Positions 36,533 through 46,100 of a DNA stretch of 64,000 nt are shown in pieces (position 1 is the first letter of the stretch; every line of letters starts with the position of its first letter). Both the position numbers and the translations under genes were made by a program. Under the pieces are notes generated by a model. It saw nothing but the letters and a program-made list of their open reading frames with translations. It did not search any database and was not told the origin of the DNA. This DNA comes from Lentibacillus populi. Its GTDB lineage: Bacteria; Bacillota; Bacilli; Bacillales; Amphibacillaceae. The DNA lies in contig BMJD01000011.1 of the NCBI GenBank assembly GCA_014642895.1, positions 39,593 through 103,592 of the forward strand, in the 5' to 3' direction.

Positions 36533-37791
36533 TATATCCTCCCCCTTTTCGGAAAGATGGACATCCCGATGCCAAAGCAAACAACAAATACTGCGATAAG
36601 AATGATAATTGGCAACAGCAAATCGTCAGCATTACCAAACTGGATCCACTCAATCAATACAGTCTGTGTCAGTCCGTTCGGTGTCCATTCTCCCATTTTT
36701 TGAATTATTTCCGGAAAACCTTGAATCGGGAAGAAACTCCCGCCAAGAACCCCAAGTGTCATGATAATAAGTGTAGAAAGTCCACTCACAGCGTTACTAT
36801 TGGTTAAATTTAATGTCATAGCCGTAAATAAAGCGGATAGTCCGGCAACTGTTAAAGCAAACGCGGTCATGACAACCATTAATCCGAGCCAAAATGCAAA
36901 TGGTTTTCCCGGAAATATATCCAGCAGCAATTGCAAACTGGCAAATACAATTACCATCTGTAACAAGGTCAGAATAAATGTAGAAACTGTCTTCCCTAAC
37001 AGAAAATATAAAGGATTACTATCGGACAATACGATCCGGTTAAAAACGCGCTCCCGCTTCTCTGTTACCGTCTTTAATGCCACTGTCTGAGCCATAAATA
37101 ATGCGAACAGCGTACTTATTGCGATCGTAAAATATCGGGAAATGGTATAGGTATCCACCCCTTCTACCACTTCTTTTCCCCCTTGCGGCAATTCAGGTTC
37201 TGTCGCTGCAGATTCCGCCTTACTACCAAGTGCAAATTGCAAGTTAAGGGAGTCGATAAAACTGTTTACAATATTTTGCAACGCCCTAACTTCTGCTGAT
37301 TGGTCTTCTGCCATGATCGTTAATGCTACCTCTGACTCTTTGTTAAGCATGATTGCTGACGAAACATGATACGTAAATCCCTTTGGAATCTTAATGATGG
37401 CATCCAATTCACCATTATCGACTAATTCTTTTGCTTCCTTTTCAGGTAATTCCTTTGTGTTAACCCATTCCTTTAATCCTTTATTATTAAAAAAATCATG
37501 AATAAGCCTGCTCGGTTCGATACTAGCCGCCTGTTCAATCATTGTTGCCTTTTCAGCCTGTGAAAAATCCCCTTCCTGTATCGTTTCTTTAAACCTTTCC
37601 AGACCGGCAGATGGATCATCGTCCTGGACAATTGCTACGTCCAGATTTATTGACGCTTGATCGTCATTAAAAATACCGGAAAAGGCAAAGTTTAATATAA
37701 CAATAAGGGCAATAGGAAGTAACAGGGCTGCAAGAATCTCCTTACGATCTCGCCAAAACACTAATAAATCTTTCTTTATAAATGAGCCCAT
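36532..37791 (-). CDS. lnrM: ABC-2 permease, LnrM-like
   Basis: 419-aa membrane protein with the same layout as its neighbour: N-terminal helix (ILAALLLPIALIVILNFAFSG), a large extracellular loop of about 190 residues, and a C-terminal ABC-2 membrane domain. GAGGAGG lies 7 nt before the ATG and the gene starts 14 nt after the ATPase. It shares one base with the next permease. With LnrN it would make a heterodimeric exporter. Confidence 0.82.
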   Translation of the reverse strand: MGSFIKKDLLVFWRDRKEILAALLLPIALIVILNFAFSGIFNDDQASINLDVAIVQDDDPSAGLERFKETIQEGDFSQAEKATMIEQAASIEPSRLIHDFFNNKGLKEWVNTKELPEKEAKELVDNGELDAIIKIPKGFTYHVSSAIMLNKESEVALTIMAEDQSAEVRALQNIVNSFIDSLNLQFALGSKAESAATEPELPQGGKEVVEGVDTYTISRYFTIAISTLFALFMAQTVALKTVTEKRERVFNRIVLSDSNPLYFLLGKTVSTFILTLLQMVIVFASLQLLLDIFPGKPFAFWLGLMVVMTAFALTVAGLSALFTAMTLNLTNSNAVSGLSTLIIMTLGVLGGSFFPIQGFPEIIQKMGEWTPNGLTQTVLIEWIQFGNADDLLLPIIILIAVFVVCFGIGMSIFPKRGRI

Positions 37792-37805
37792 CGTATTACC
37801 TCCTC

Positions 37806-38738
37806 TTAATCTCTAAGTGTTTTACCTGTCAAATGCAAAAATACATCTTCTAAACTTGGTGTTTCCACTTGAAAGTTCACAATTTGAATGTCCTCTTTTT
37901 CCGCTGCATGTACTAATTCACTCAGAATGTTACTGCCCTTTTTCGAAATAATACGCATGCCCTCATTGGTCTCATCCACTTGAAGTACCGAAGTAAAGGA
38001 TTTTATCCTGTCCAGTAATGAATCACTCTGTCCGCTAAGCTGTACTTGTATCGTGTCTTCACTTGATAAAATACTTAACAACTCTGATTTACTGCCAGAA
38101 GCGATGATTTTACCGTGATCCATAATATACACGCGGTTACATAGTTGCTCTACTTCTTCCATGTAATGGCTTGTATACAGGATGGTTGTTCCACGTTCCA
38201 CATTTAAATTACGAACCGTTTCTAAAATATGGTTTCTTGATTGCGGGTCAATGCCGACAGTCGGTTCATCAAGGATAAGAATTTCAGGGTCATGTAACAG
38301 GGCAGCAGCAATGTTCACTCTTCGTTTCATTCCACCTGAAAATGTTTTAACCAGCTCCTTTTGCCGTTCCTGCAACCCCACCATGTCAAGTACTTCCTGG
38401 ATTCGGTCTTCCAGCGTATCTTTTTTAACTTTATAGATTTTGCCAAAAAACTTCAGATTTTCATATGCCGATAGCTCCTCATATAAGGCAATTTCCTGTG
38501 GGACTACACCAAGCACTTTTCTAATCTTGGATGGATCTTTGATCGTACTTTTCCCATCAAGCTTCACGTCACCAGATGTTGGTTTTAACAAAGATGAAAT
38601 CATGGAAATCGTTGTTGATTTTCCCGCTCCATTCGGTCCAAGTAAACCAACCGACTCGCCTTCATCTAAAAACAGGTTAATTTCATCGACCACTTTTTTC
38701 TCTTTAAAGGTCTTACTAAGCTTTATCGTTTCAAGCAT
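37806..38738 (-). CDS. lnrL: ABC transporter ATPase, LnrL-like
   Basis: 310-aa ATPase with Walker A GPNGAGKSTT (34-43), signature FSGGMKRR, Walker B LILDEPTVGIDPQSR, and a C-terminal extension (about residues 220-310) typical of the NatA/DrrA group. It starts 116 nt after the response-regulator stop codon, with a terminator-like hairpin in between, and is coupled to two permeases. Equivalent position to LnrL in B. subtilis. Confidence 0.85.
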   Translation of the reverse strand: MLETIKLSKTFKEKKVVDEINLFLDEGESVGLLGPNGAGKSTTISMISSLLKPTSGDVKLDGKSTIKDPSKIRKVLGVVPQEIALYEELSAYENLKFFGKIYKVKKDTLEDRIQEVLDMVGLQERQKELVKTFSGGMKRRVNIAAALLHDPEILILDEPTVGIDPQSRNHILETVRNLNVERGTTILYTSHYMEEVEQLCNRVYIMDHGKIIASGSKSELLSILSSEDTIQVQLSGQSDSLLDRIKSFTSVLQVDETNEGMRIISKKGSNILSELVHAAEKEDIQIVNFQVETPSLEDVFLHLTGKTLRD

Positions 38739-38774
38739 TACTTCGCATCCTTTCCTTTTTACTACGTTAAGAAT

Positions 38775-38802
38775 ACAAAAAAAGAAACAGTGTCACCACT
38801 GT
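38775..38802 (-). terminator. Terminator or attenuator between regulator and ABC genes
   Basis: ACAGTG and CACTGT form a 6-bp stem with a 4-nt loop; on the minus strand it is followed by TTTCTTTTTTTG. It lies between lnrK and lnrL and would reduce read-through into the exporter genes. Confidence 0.6.
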
Positions 38803-38854
38803 CTCCAGTCACGAAGTATCGATATAACCATTACTTTCATCATTCTTTCTATTT

Positions 38855-39487
38855 TTATACCAGATTATGTCTGATCGCGTAGATAGCCAGCTGTGTTCGA
38901 TCCCGCAATTCCAATTTCGTTAATATCTGACTTATATTATTTTTCACTGTTCCAACAGATATTGCGAGTCGTTCTGCGGTTTCATTATTGCTTAATCCTT
39001 CTCCAATACACTTTAATATGGCTCGCTCACGGGGGGTTAACGATGGATCCGCTTCTTTACTTTCCCTGCGATTCACTAATTGCGGAACGACTTTTGCTGC
39101 CACATGATCTTCAAGCGATAACCCGCCATCTAGTGCACTGCGAATCGAACGGAGCAGTGAATCTGTATCACCACTTTTCAGTATGTAGCCACTTACTCCG
39201 ACTCGTAATGCCTCCATCACATACTGATCATTATCAAACGTCGTTAACATTAATATTTTTGTCTTTGGCCAGCGAGCGAGAATAACTTTCGCTGTTTCCA
39301 GACCATCCTTAATAGGCATTCGGATATCTAAAATCGCAATATCAAACTGCATCTTTTCACAAAGTTCGATCGCTTCTTTGCCATTATTTGCTTCTCCCGT
39401 TACCGTTAATTCTTTATCTGTCTCAATCATCATTTTTAAGCTTTGTCTCACCATTACCTGATCCTCAGAAAGGAGTATTCGAATCAT
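38855..39487 (-). CDS. lnrK: NarL/LuxR-family response regulator, LnrK-like
   Basis: 210-aa regulator. The receiver domain has the acidic pocket Glu8-Asp9, phospho-acceptor Asp54 (AILDIRMP), the LTTFD turn and a Lys in YILKSGD. The C-terminal LuxR-type helix-turn-helix is LTPRERAILKCIGEGLSNNETAERLAIS. I start it at ATG 39487, preceded by AGGTGA; it overlaps the kinase gene by 23 nt, giving translational coupling. It probably activates the lnrLMN-like exporter. Confidence 0.9.
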   Translation of the reverse strand: MIRILLSEDQVMVRQSLKMMIETDKELTVTGEANNGKEAIELCEKMQFDIAILDIRMPIKDGLETAKVILARWPKTKILMLTTFDNDQYVMEALRVGVSGYILKSGDTDSLLRSIRSALDGGLSLEDHVAAKVVPQLVNRRESKEADPSLTPRERAILKCIGEGLSNNETAERLAISVGTVKNNISQILTKLELRDRTQLAIYAIRHNLV

Positions 39488-40625
39488 TCTCATCACCTGT
39501 ATTGGAAATTTTAATAAAACCACGTACAATAAATTGATCTTCTGTTTGATACACTGTCAAACCACCAGCAGCTTTTTCCAGCCGCTCCCGCATCGAACTG
39601 AGCCCAAATCCTTCCTGATATCGATGCTTTTCAGTAAGCGGATTCGTGATTTCAAAACGGAAAACACTGCCGCCGGGTGCTTCAAACACGATCTCAGCTT
39701 CCTTCGCATTACTATGTTTCATAATATTGGTTAATGCTTCTTGTACGGAACGGTAGATGATAAACGTCTGCTCACCTGTTAAGGGCGCGGTAAAGGCACC
39801 GTGTTTTATCGAAAAATAAATGCGGATCATGCTTTCCATTTCCAATTTGCGAATTAACCGCAATATTCCCGGAAGTCCCCCGGAATCACTAGCCTTCAGT
39901 GATTTTACCGCACTCCGTGTTTCCTGCAAACTTTCACTGGCAAGTTCCTTTAACGATTGTACCTTCGCCCTGTGTTCCTCCGGGGTTTGCAACCGAAACG
40001 CTTCCAGCTGCATAACTAAAGCCGTCAGCTTATGCCCTACCGAATCATGAATTTCATGAGCAATGAGTACCCGTTCTTCCTGTCTTACCATCTCTTCCTC
40101 AGAAACTACCCTTCGCTTTATTTCACGATATTCGTTAAAAAGTGCTTGGTACAGGGTATCAAGCTCATCCGACTGATTCTTCGTTCGCTTATAAAATATC
40201 ACTGCTGTCAGAAATAAAAGCATGTAAATTCCGATAAACACTTGGTTAAATAGCTCCAGATTAGAATAAAAAACGGTGATAAGTAATCCGAAACATCCAA
40301 TACCTCCTACGATGAAACTGCGGCCAATAGCCAAGCGGTAAAACCCTTCTGCAATCACAAGGGATACAATAAGAAGGAAATAGGGATTAAACACGCCATC
40401 ATCGTAGGGAAATAAGGTCATCGTTGCAATAATTGCATTTACACTTAGCAGGGATGCTAATATATTCGGCTTTCGTTCTACTATAGGGATAATAAAAAAG
40501 ATAATAAAATAAAGCGCCACTCCAAACAAACGTACCGTCAATTGTTGTACGGGCAGATTAAGGTAAAGAATGGAAAACGGCCAAACCAGTATGTTTAACA
40601 AAAGCCATAACCAGTATGATTTCAT
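39465..40625 (-). CDS. lnrJ: Sensor histidine kinase, LnrJ-like
   Basis: 386-aa membrane kinase. About five transmembrane helices fill residues 5-145 with almost no extracellular domain, as in intramembrane-sensing kinases of cell-envelope stress. The HisKA_3 dimerisation helix contains the phospho-acceptor His193 (AHEIHDSVGHKL). The ATPase domain has the N-box EALTNIMKHSNA and the G-box GFGLSSMRERL. AAGGGG stands before the ATG. It heads the five-gene set and is expected to sense membrane-disturbing antibiotics. Confidence 0.9.
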   Translation of the reverse strand: MKSYWLWLLLNILVWPFSILYLNLPVQQLTVRLFGVALYFIIFFIIPIVERKPNILASLLSVNAIIATMTLFPYDDGVFNPYFLLIVSLVIAEGFYRLAIGRSFIVGGIGCFGLLITVFYSNLELFNQVFIGIYMLLFLTAVIFYKRTKNQSDELDTLYQALFNEYREIKRRVVSEEEMVRQEERVLIAHEIHDSVGHKLTALVMQLEAFRLQTPEEHRAKVQSLKELASESLQETRSAVKSLKASDSGGLPGILRLIRKLEMESMIRIYFSIKHGAFTAPLTGEQTFIIYRSVQEALTNIMKHSNAKEAEIVFEAPGGSVFRFEITNPLTEKHRYQEGFGLSSMRERLEKAAGGLTVYQTEDQFIVRGFIKISNTGDENDSNTPF

Positions 40626-41058
40626 GATACACCCCTTTTCTTACACGATTACGTCGGATACACTGCCACTTCAACAGCCCATGCGAAGATTGTTCTATAG
40701 CTGCAGGAAGATTACTGTAAAGGCATTTTTAGTGCACAATAGTTTGCTGATACTCTACAGATCACTCCTTTGTTTTTTTAAAAATTTACTTTTTGAGCTA
40801 GGTGGACATATTTTTGGGGGGTTTTAGGAATCATCGTACAATTTTCTTTCAAAGTGCTGATCAACAATCATCGGCCTGCTTATTGAATATCATTATGTTA
40901 TTTTTACCATAAAATCACCCTTTGAACAATGTATATCCAAAAGGTTAAAACGGTGCAGCTTTTTTATAAACGGTTCACCTTTAATTCAAATCCACACAGT
41001 CAAAACAAATCACAGGCATTTCAGCATTTAGTTTTTACTAGTTGCTATTTTCATTTAT
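40626..41058. other. Gene-free stretch between the kinase and gpx
   Basis: 433 bases with divergent promoters expected at both ends. I see no open frame with protein-like composition. The OhrR-like operator of the gpx gene begins at 41059 and is listed separately. Confidence 0.4.
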
Positions 41059-41085
41059 ATCGTGTACGATTAAATCGTACACGAT
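41059..41085 (+). promoter_or_regulatory. OhrR-type operator upstream of gpx-ohrR
   Basis: A perfect 12-bp inverted repeat (ATCGTGTACGAT / ATCGTACACGAT) with a 3-nt centre. Its core TACGATTAAATCGTA (41065-41079) differs from the B. subtilis OhrR operator core, as I recall it (TACAATTAAATTGTA), at only two symmetric positions. It lies 43-69 nt before the gpx start codon. Confidence 0.75.
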
Positions 41086-41127
41086 TTATCTTTGCGTAAA
41101 CGAGAAAATTTAAGGAGGAACTGGCAA

Positions 41128-41604
41128 ATGGAATCTGTCTATCAATTTACCGTGAAGAAAACCAATGGTGAGGAGCTATCATTAAAAGAATATGAAGGGA
41201 AGCCTTTAATCATTGTCAATACTGCAAGTAAGTGTGGGCTGACTCCCCAATTCAAGGGACTGCAGGAATTATATGATCAATATAAAGATCAAGGTCTTGA
41301 AATATTAGGTTTTCCATGTGATCAGTTCAATAATCAGGAATTTGATAATATTGAAGAAACGACTCAATTTTGCCAAATGAACTACGGTGTTACCTTCCCA
41401 ATTTTCGCTAAAATTGACGTTAATGGAAATAACGCAGACCCTTTGTTTACCTTTTTAAAGGAACAGAAAAGGGGCATCCTGTCCAAAACTATTAAGTGGA
41501 ATTTCACTAAGTTTCTTGTCGACCGCAATGGACAAGTTGTGGAGCGTTATGCTCCTAACACCGAACCAGATAAGATTCTAGAAGATTTAGTGAAGCTGTT
41601 ATAA
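41128..41604 (+). CDS. Glutathione peroxidase-family thiol peroxidase
   Basis: 158-aa peroxidase of the GPx family (BsaA-like), probably thioredoxin-dependent in this group. The peroxidatic Cys36 is in [12 protein letters not shown]. The catalytic Trp-Asn pair is in [16 protein letters not shown], and the [10 protein letters not shown] block carries a candidate resolving Cys. I start it at ATG 41128 with AAGGAGG 9 nt upstream. It is followed after 21 nt by an OhrR-like regulator and preceded by a matching operator, so it is expected to be induced by organic hydroperoxides. Confidence 0.92.
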   Translation: MESVYQFTVKKTNGEELSLKEYEGKPLIIVNTASKCGLTPQFKGLQELYDQYKDQGLEILGFPCDQFNNQEFDNIEETTQFCQMNYGVTFPIFAKIDVNGNNADPLFTFLKEQKRGILSKTIKWNFTKFLVDRNGQVVERYAPNTEPDKILEDLVKLL

Positions 41605-41625
41605 TCCTATTTCTATGGTGATAAA

Positions 41626-42063
41626 ATGAATGACTTCTTAACTCTGGAAAAACAATTATGCTTTGCCATTTATCAAACATCAAGTGAATTTACCAAATTG
41701 TATACTAGCGTCCTTCAACCATTTGGCTTAACCTATTCACAATACTTAGTTCTTTTGGCATTATGGGAAAAGGATGCGGTAACAGCCAAAGAATTAGGTG
41801 TCATATTGAATCTTGGAACAGGTACATTAACACCGATGCTTACAAGAATGGAAGCAAATGGATGGATTCGAAAAGAGCGTTCAAAGGCAGATGAACGTGT
41901 GATCTGCATTTATCTGCGAAAGAAAGCACGGCAAGAAAAACAAGCAATCACAAAGAAAATTGCCAAAGAAATACAAACTTGCCAGATCGAACCGGAAGAA
42001 TACCAGCAGTTAATGCTGAGATTAAATCAATTGCAAGCTAAAATAAGCCGGCGCCAGGGATAA
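41626..42063 (+). CDS. ohrR: OhrR-like MarR-family peroxide sensor
   Basis: 145-aa MarR-type repressor. The N-terminus LEKQLCFAIYQTS carries the conserved redox Cys (Cys12) of OhrR (Cys15 in B. subtilis). The winged helix spans TAKELGVILNLGTGTLTPMLTRMEANGWI and the wing RSKADERVI. Unlike B. subtilis, where ohrR pairs with ohr genes, here its partner is a glutathione peroxidase. Oxidation of Cys12 should release the operator at 41059-41085 and induce both genes. The ribosome binding site is weak (GGTGAT). Confidence 0.88.
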   Translation: MNDFLTLEKQLCFAIYQTSSEFTKLYTSVLQPFGLTYSQYLVLLALWEKDAVTAKELGVILNLGTGTLTPMLTRMEANGWIRKERSKADERVICIYLRKKARQEKQAITKKIAKEIQTCQIEPEEYQQLMLRLNQLQAKISRRQG

Positions 42064-42206
42064 AAAAAGAGCCATTTTTTAAACTATAACGAGCCGTTTA
42101 TTGAATTTCCTGCTGCAAATGATGGGGACGGAGCTAAGATGAAGTTTAATCCTTGTCTGAATTCATCGGCCTGTGTCTGGCCGCTAAATACGCTTATTAT
42201 CATTAA

Positions 42207-42245
42207 GTAACCCCCTGAAAATGCAAAGGCACTCCGGGGGGTTAC
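42207..42245 (-). terminator. Terminator of the LPXTG surface protein gene
   Basis: GTAACCCCC and GGGGGTTAC form a perfect 9-bp stem 6 nt after the stop codon of the surface protein gene. The T tract is weak. Confidence 0.6.
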
Positions 42246-42250
42246 TACTG

Positions 42251-42955
42251 TTATGCTTTTTTCCTTTTTTGATACCATAATAGGAGACCAATAACGCATA
42301 ATATCAAGCCTGCGAGAAAATAGTTAAATATACTTGTACTTGTATCTGGCAAAGATTCCCCGTTTGCCTTGTTGTTTTGATCATCGGAACGATCATTATC
42401 CTCATTTACATTACCATTCTCGCCATTATGGTTTTTCCCATTGTCCTGTTCCCCTGTGCCATTATCATCATTATTGCCTGCACCACCATTATCGCCGTCA
42501 TTTTCATCGTCGGTGCCACCATTGTTTTCTTGATTGCCGTCCGTACCGCCATCACTTTTATCTCCGCCATTATCATCCTTGTCAGGAGAATCATCTTCCC
42601 CATCATCTTCCTCTTTTTCACCTGCCAGCATGACACTTGTTTCCGCCTGTATACCTCCGTTGCCTGCAAGGATCGTATATTTCCCGGGAACCGTATCCGT
42701 TTTTGGGAACCCTACCGTTGTTTTATATTCTTCCCTGGCAACTGGTAATACATCCAAGTAAAAAACCGTACTATCTGGTCCTACTATTTTCACCAGGACT
42801 TCATCCATACCTGTTGCTTCCCCTGAAATATCAAGCTCATCTCCTGGTCTGATTTCTTTTTTGTTAACCTCTATTGTTACAGATGCTGCAAATGAGTGCA
42901 CAGGAAGCTGCATAATAAAGATAGCGAACAGCATTATCACAACACGTGCTTTCAA
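42251..42955 (-). CDS. LPXTG-type cell-wall-anchored protein with acidic Asn/Asp/Gly-rich stalk
   Basis: 234-aa surface protein starting at TTG 42955. It has a signal peptide (VVIMLFAIFIMQLPVHSFA), one beta-sandwich domain (about residues 24-112; EVNKKEIRPGDELDISGEA resembles bacterial Ig-like or alpha-2-macroglobulin-like repeats), a stalk of about 85 residues of low complexity (Asp, Asn, Gly, Glu), and a sorting signal LPDTS followed by a hydrophobic segment and KRKK tail for sortase. It lies 233 nt after the GH92 gene in the same direction, separated by a strong hairpin. Confidence 0.85.
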   Translation of the reverse strand: MKARVVIMLFAIFIMQLPVHSFAASVTIEVNKKEIRPGDELDISGEATGMDEVLVKIVGPDSTVFYLDVLPVAREEYKTTVGFPKTDTVPGKYTILAGNGGIQAETSVMLAGEKEEDDGEDDSPDKDDNGGDKSDGGTDGNQENNGGTDDENDGDNGGAGNNDDNGTGEQDNGKNHNGENGNVNEDNDRSDDQNNKANGESLPDTSTSIFNYFLAGLILCVIGLLLWYQKRKKA

Positions 42956-43038
42956 TCCTTTTCCCCCGCTTTCCTAATAAATTTGTCCTTACAAGAGTGA
43001 GATAATGTCCCTCTGAACAGTTAAAACATGTAACACTT

Positions 43039-43082
43039 TAAGTTTCCTTTAAAGTAAAGTATTCAGCTTTAAAGGAAACTTA
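43039..43082 (-). terminator. Perfect 16-bp hairpin after the GH92 gene
   Basis: TAAGTTTCCTTTAAAG and its reverse complement flank a 12-nt loop, between the GH92 stop codon and the LPXTG gene. No T run; terminator of the phosphoesterase-GH92 operon or an operator for the surface-protein gene. Confidence 0.55.
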
Positions 43083-43187
43083 CATCTGATTCGCTGCTGT
43101 CCAGTACGTTGAACCACTAAATGGTAGTTAATGCAGCCTTAGACGTCTTAGATGCTCTCATTCATTTTCAGAAAGGTCAATTTGCCA

Positions 43188-46100
43188 CTATTTCTCATAA
43201 TCCAATGTAAAGCGATCAAAATTACCGATGTAAGGCTGGTCAGGGTTGGTATCTCCTTTCATTATTACAAATAAATCATTAACCCCTGTTACCTTTTTCA
43301 ATAGGCTTACCGTCGTTGTTTGATACGTTCCCCAGCCACTCGCCGTATTCGCCAATTCTGCCTTTCCGATTAGCTCCCCATCCTTTGCACCCAGCCGGAA
43401 TTCCAAATAACTTCCTTTAGGCACACGTGATGTTGGGGCAGCATATTCCAACGTTATTTGATTTTTCCCTTCTTTTCCGAAGTCAATATCTTTAAAGGCC
43501 AGCCATGCACCATCAAACGTGTTGGCAACCACAACCCCGCCATTATTTGCTTCTGTCTTCAATGGTCCATTGTTAAATGTATTGACATCGGATGACCACT
43601 CGTTTCTGCTCTCAAATTCTATTGTCGAATCGGACTGTCCCGGCGGCTCATTATTATCCGCATCGTCATCCGGGATTGGCAATGGTTCTGGGTATGGCTC
43701 CTCTTCCTCACCTTCTTCCGGATCGGTTGGCTCAGGATCCGGATTTATTCCAGGAAATGGTTCAGGCTGGGGCGCAAAAGGTTTTGCAAGCCATTGTGAA
43801 TCATATATGTTGCCGTTGTAATCATCCACAAGATACACATTAATCTTATACTTGCTTGCATTCACATTAAACAGCTGAGCTATTTCAAAGTCGCCATTTT
43901 TCACGGGTACAGTATTTGTCATCCATGCTTTTTCACTGCCATTCATTAATTGAAAAACGACAACTGCTGCATCATCATAATCGCCCTTTAATTTTCCTGT
44001 AACATTCACCTTCATGTTACCTTCACGTTCAACTTCCACATCCAAATCATAAACTTCCCAAAGCATATCAATGGTGTAAGGCTGGTCAGATACTAATGCC
44101 CGTCCATGTGCTTGATTTTTGCTTTCGTTCGCCTTCACCCTGACTTGGACTTGTCCAGCCTCGTATGCAACCGGACCTATTGTTTGCGGATTACCGGTTG
44201 CAGCATGCCAGGTTGTCCCGCCATCAGTGCTATATTCATAATCTTCCACCTGACCATAGCCAGGTACTTCCTTCCATCCGAATGTATTTTTCTTATCGTC
44301 CACAACTGGATTTGACGGGGCATCCGGAACAGTCATTTTTCTTACTGCTTCCAAACTAAAATCAAAAGCAATATCCGAACTGGTCGCGTTTGCCTGATGT
44401 ACTTCTACTGTAATAATATTCTGTCCATCTACCAAATAAGAAGGGTCGATCAAATAACCATTGTTATCTCGTTCATCATTTACTGTTGCATTGGCATACG
44501 TATCGTAGTTCACGTCACCATCAGGCATATTGGTCCGGATAACCTCATGACCATTCAAATATACGACTGCTCCATCATCCCGAATCAAATTGGCATCCAG
44601 GCCCATGATGGATTCGACATCTTCCACCTCAAAGGTTTTTCGAAAATAAGTAGTGGGATACTTATTATCAATGTCTGGTCCATAGCTCACTTCAGTCTTG
44701 ACGTTATCATACTTGTCATAACCCAGCATTGCCTGACCGGAACTCCAGCTGCTATCGTTGAAATCCAGCGCTGTCCAGCCATCACCGGGATATTTTCCTT
44801 TGTCAAAATACTTCCAGATCGATTCTTCCTGAATTAGCTCGTTTCTAGCAATCTTGTTATCAATCTCTTTTGTGAAATCCGTTACTGGTGGTGCTGCTTT
44901 TTTAGCTGAACCCCATTTCGGATTAGGATCCGGGCTCATTTCGAATTCCAGCGTCCCGCCTGCCATCAAATCATCATAGCTAATCCATGCCTGGTTAAAA
45001 TTAGAACCATTGAATTGTGCTGATTGGATAAAACGATTTTCGCTTGATACGTTATTGGCACGAACGGTAAACGTTTTGCCGTTGTCCAAATGCAATGTTA
45101 GTTCATCAAAAATCGGGGATCCAATTAAATAGTACGGATCACCTGGATTTCCTGGAAACAATCCCATTGCACTATAGATAAACCAGGAAGACATTGCACC
45201 GGCATCGTCGTCCATTGACAGCAGATAACCTTCTGGATCATCCCGGTAGACGCGGGATTCCATTGGATAGGTATACAAACCGTGATTATGATATTTTTGC
45301 GTTACAACCTCTGTCGTATACTCTCTGGCATAATACTGGGTCAAGTAAGGCATCCGTAAATAATTAAATAAATATGGTACGTGTATATCAGGCTCATTGA
45401 CCGCCATGTACTCATCAATCTTAAAGAAATACTGTAAATCCTTTGCCATTTCGCGGTCTCCACCCATTAATTCGGCGAGCCCGTTAACGTCATGTGGAAC
45501 GAACCAGCGATATGTCCATAAATTCCCTTGATACGCATATTTGTTTACGGTTTTAATATCATTTTTATTTACATTTTTCCCATTTGGTGTAAAGAAGCCG
45601 CGTTCTTTACCGTTCTCATCCACCTGTTCTGCATTCCACAGATCCTTATAAGACAAGGTAATGTCCTTATATGTTTCATATGTTTTCTTATCACCAATTA
45701 ATTCGGCAAGTTTCATAGGATAGTAGGCACTATAGGCTTTCTCCAGCTTTCCTGAAATTTCATTCTCATTTACCGCATAGTTATCGGTATCAACAGCCAT
45801 ACCATGTAACGCTGTATTCACCTCTTCATCGGTAAAATCGAAGCCTTTAGCATATGCATCAAGGATGGCAGAACCATTAAATTCATTTCTTACGGTTGGG
45901 CTTGGCCAATATCCTTCTCCCCACTGTACATATGAACCTCTTGTCCGGTAAACATCAATCATGGATTTGACCATGTTCTCATACTTCTTCGGCTCGAGAA
46001 TGGAATACAAGGAATACTTTCGGAAATCATCCCACGTTGTCCAGCCGTTATAGTATTCAAAATCCTCGCCAATCCCGGATGTTTGGCGTACAGTATTTTC

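Noticed and set aside
42334..42748. Overlapping His- and Ile-rich plus-strand frames
   Set aside because: Antisense of the low-complexity stalk of the LPXTG protein.
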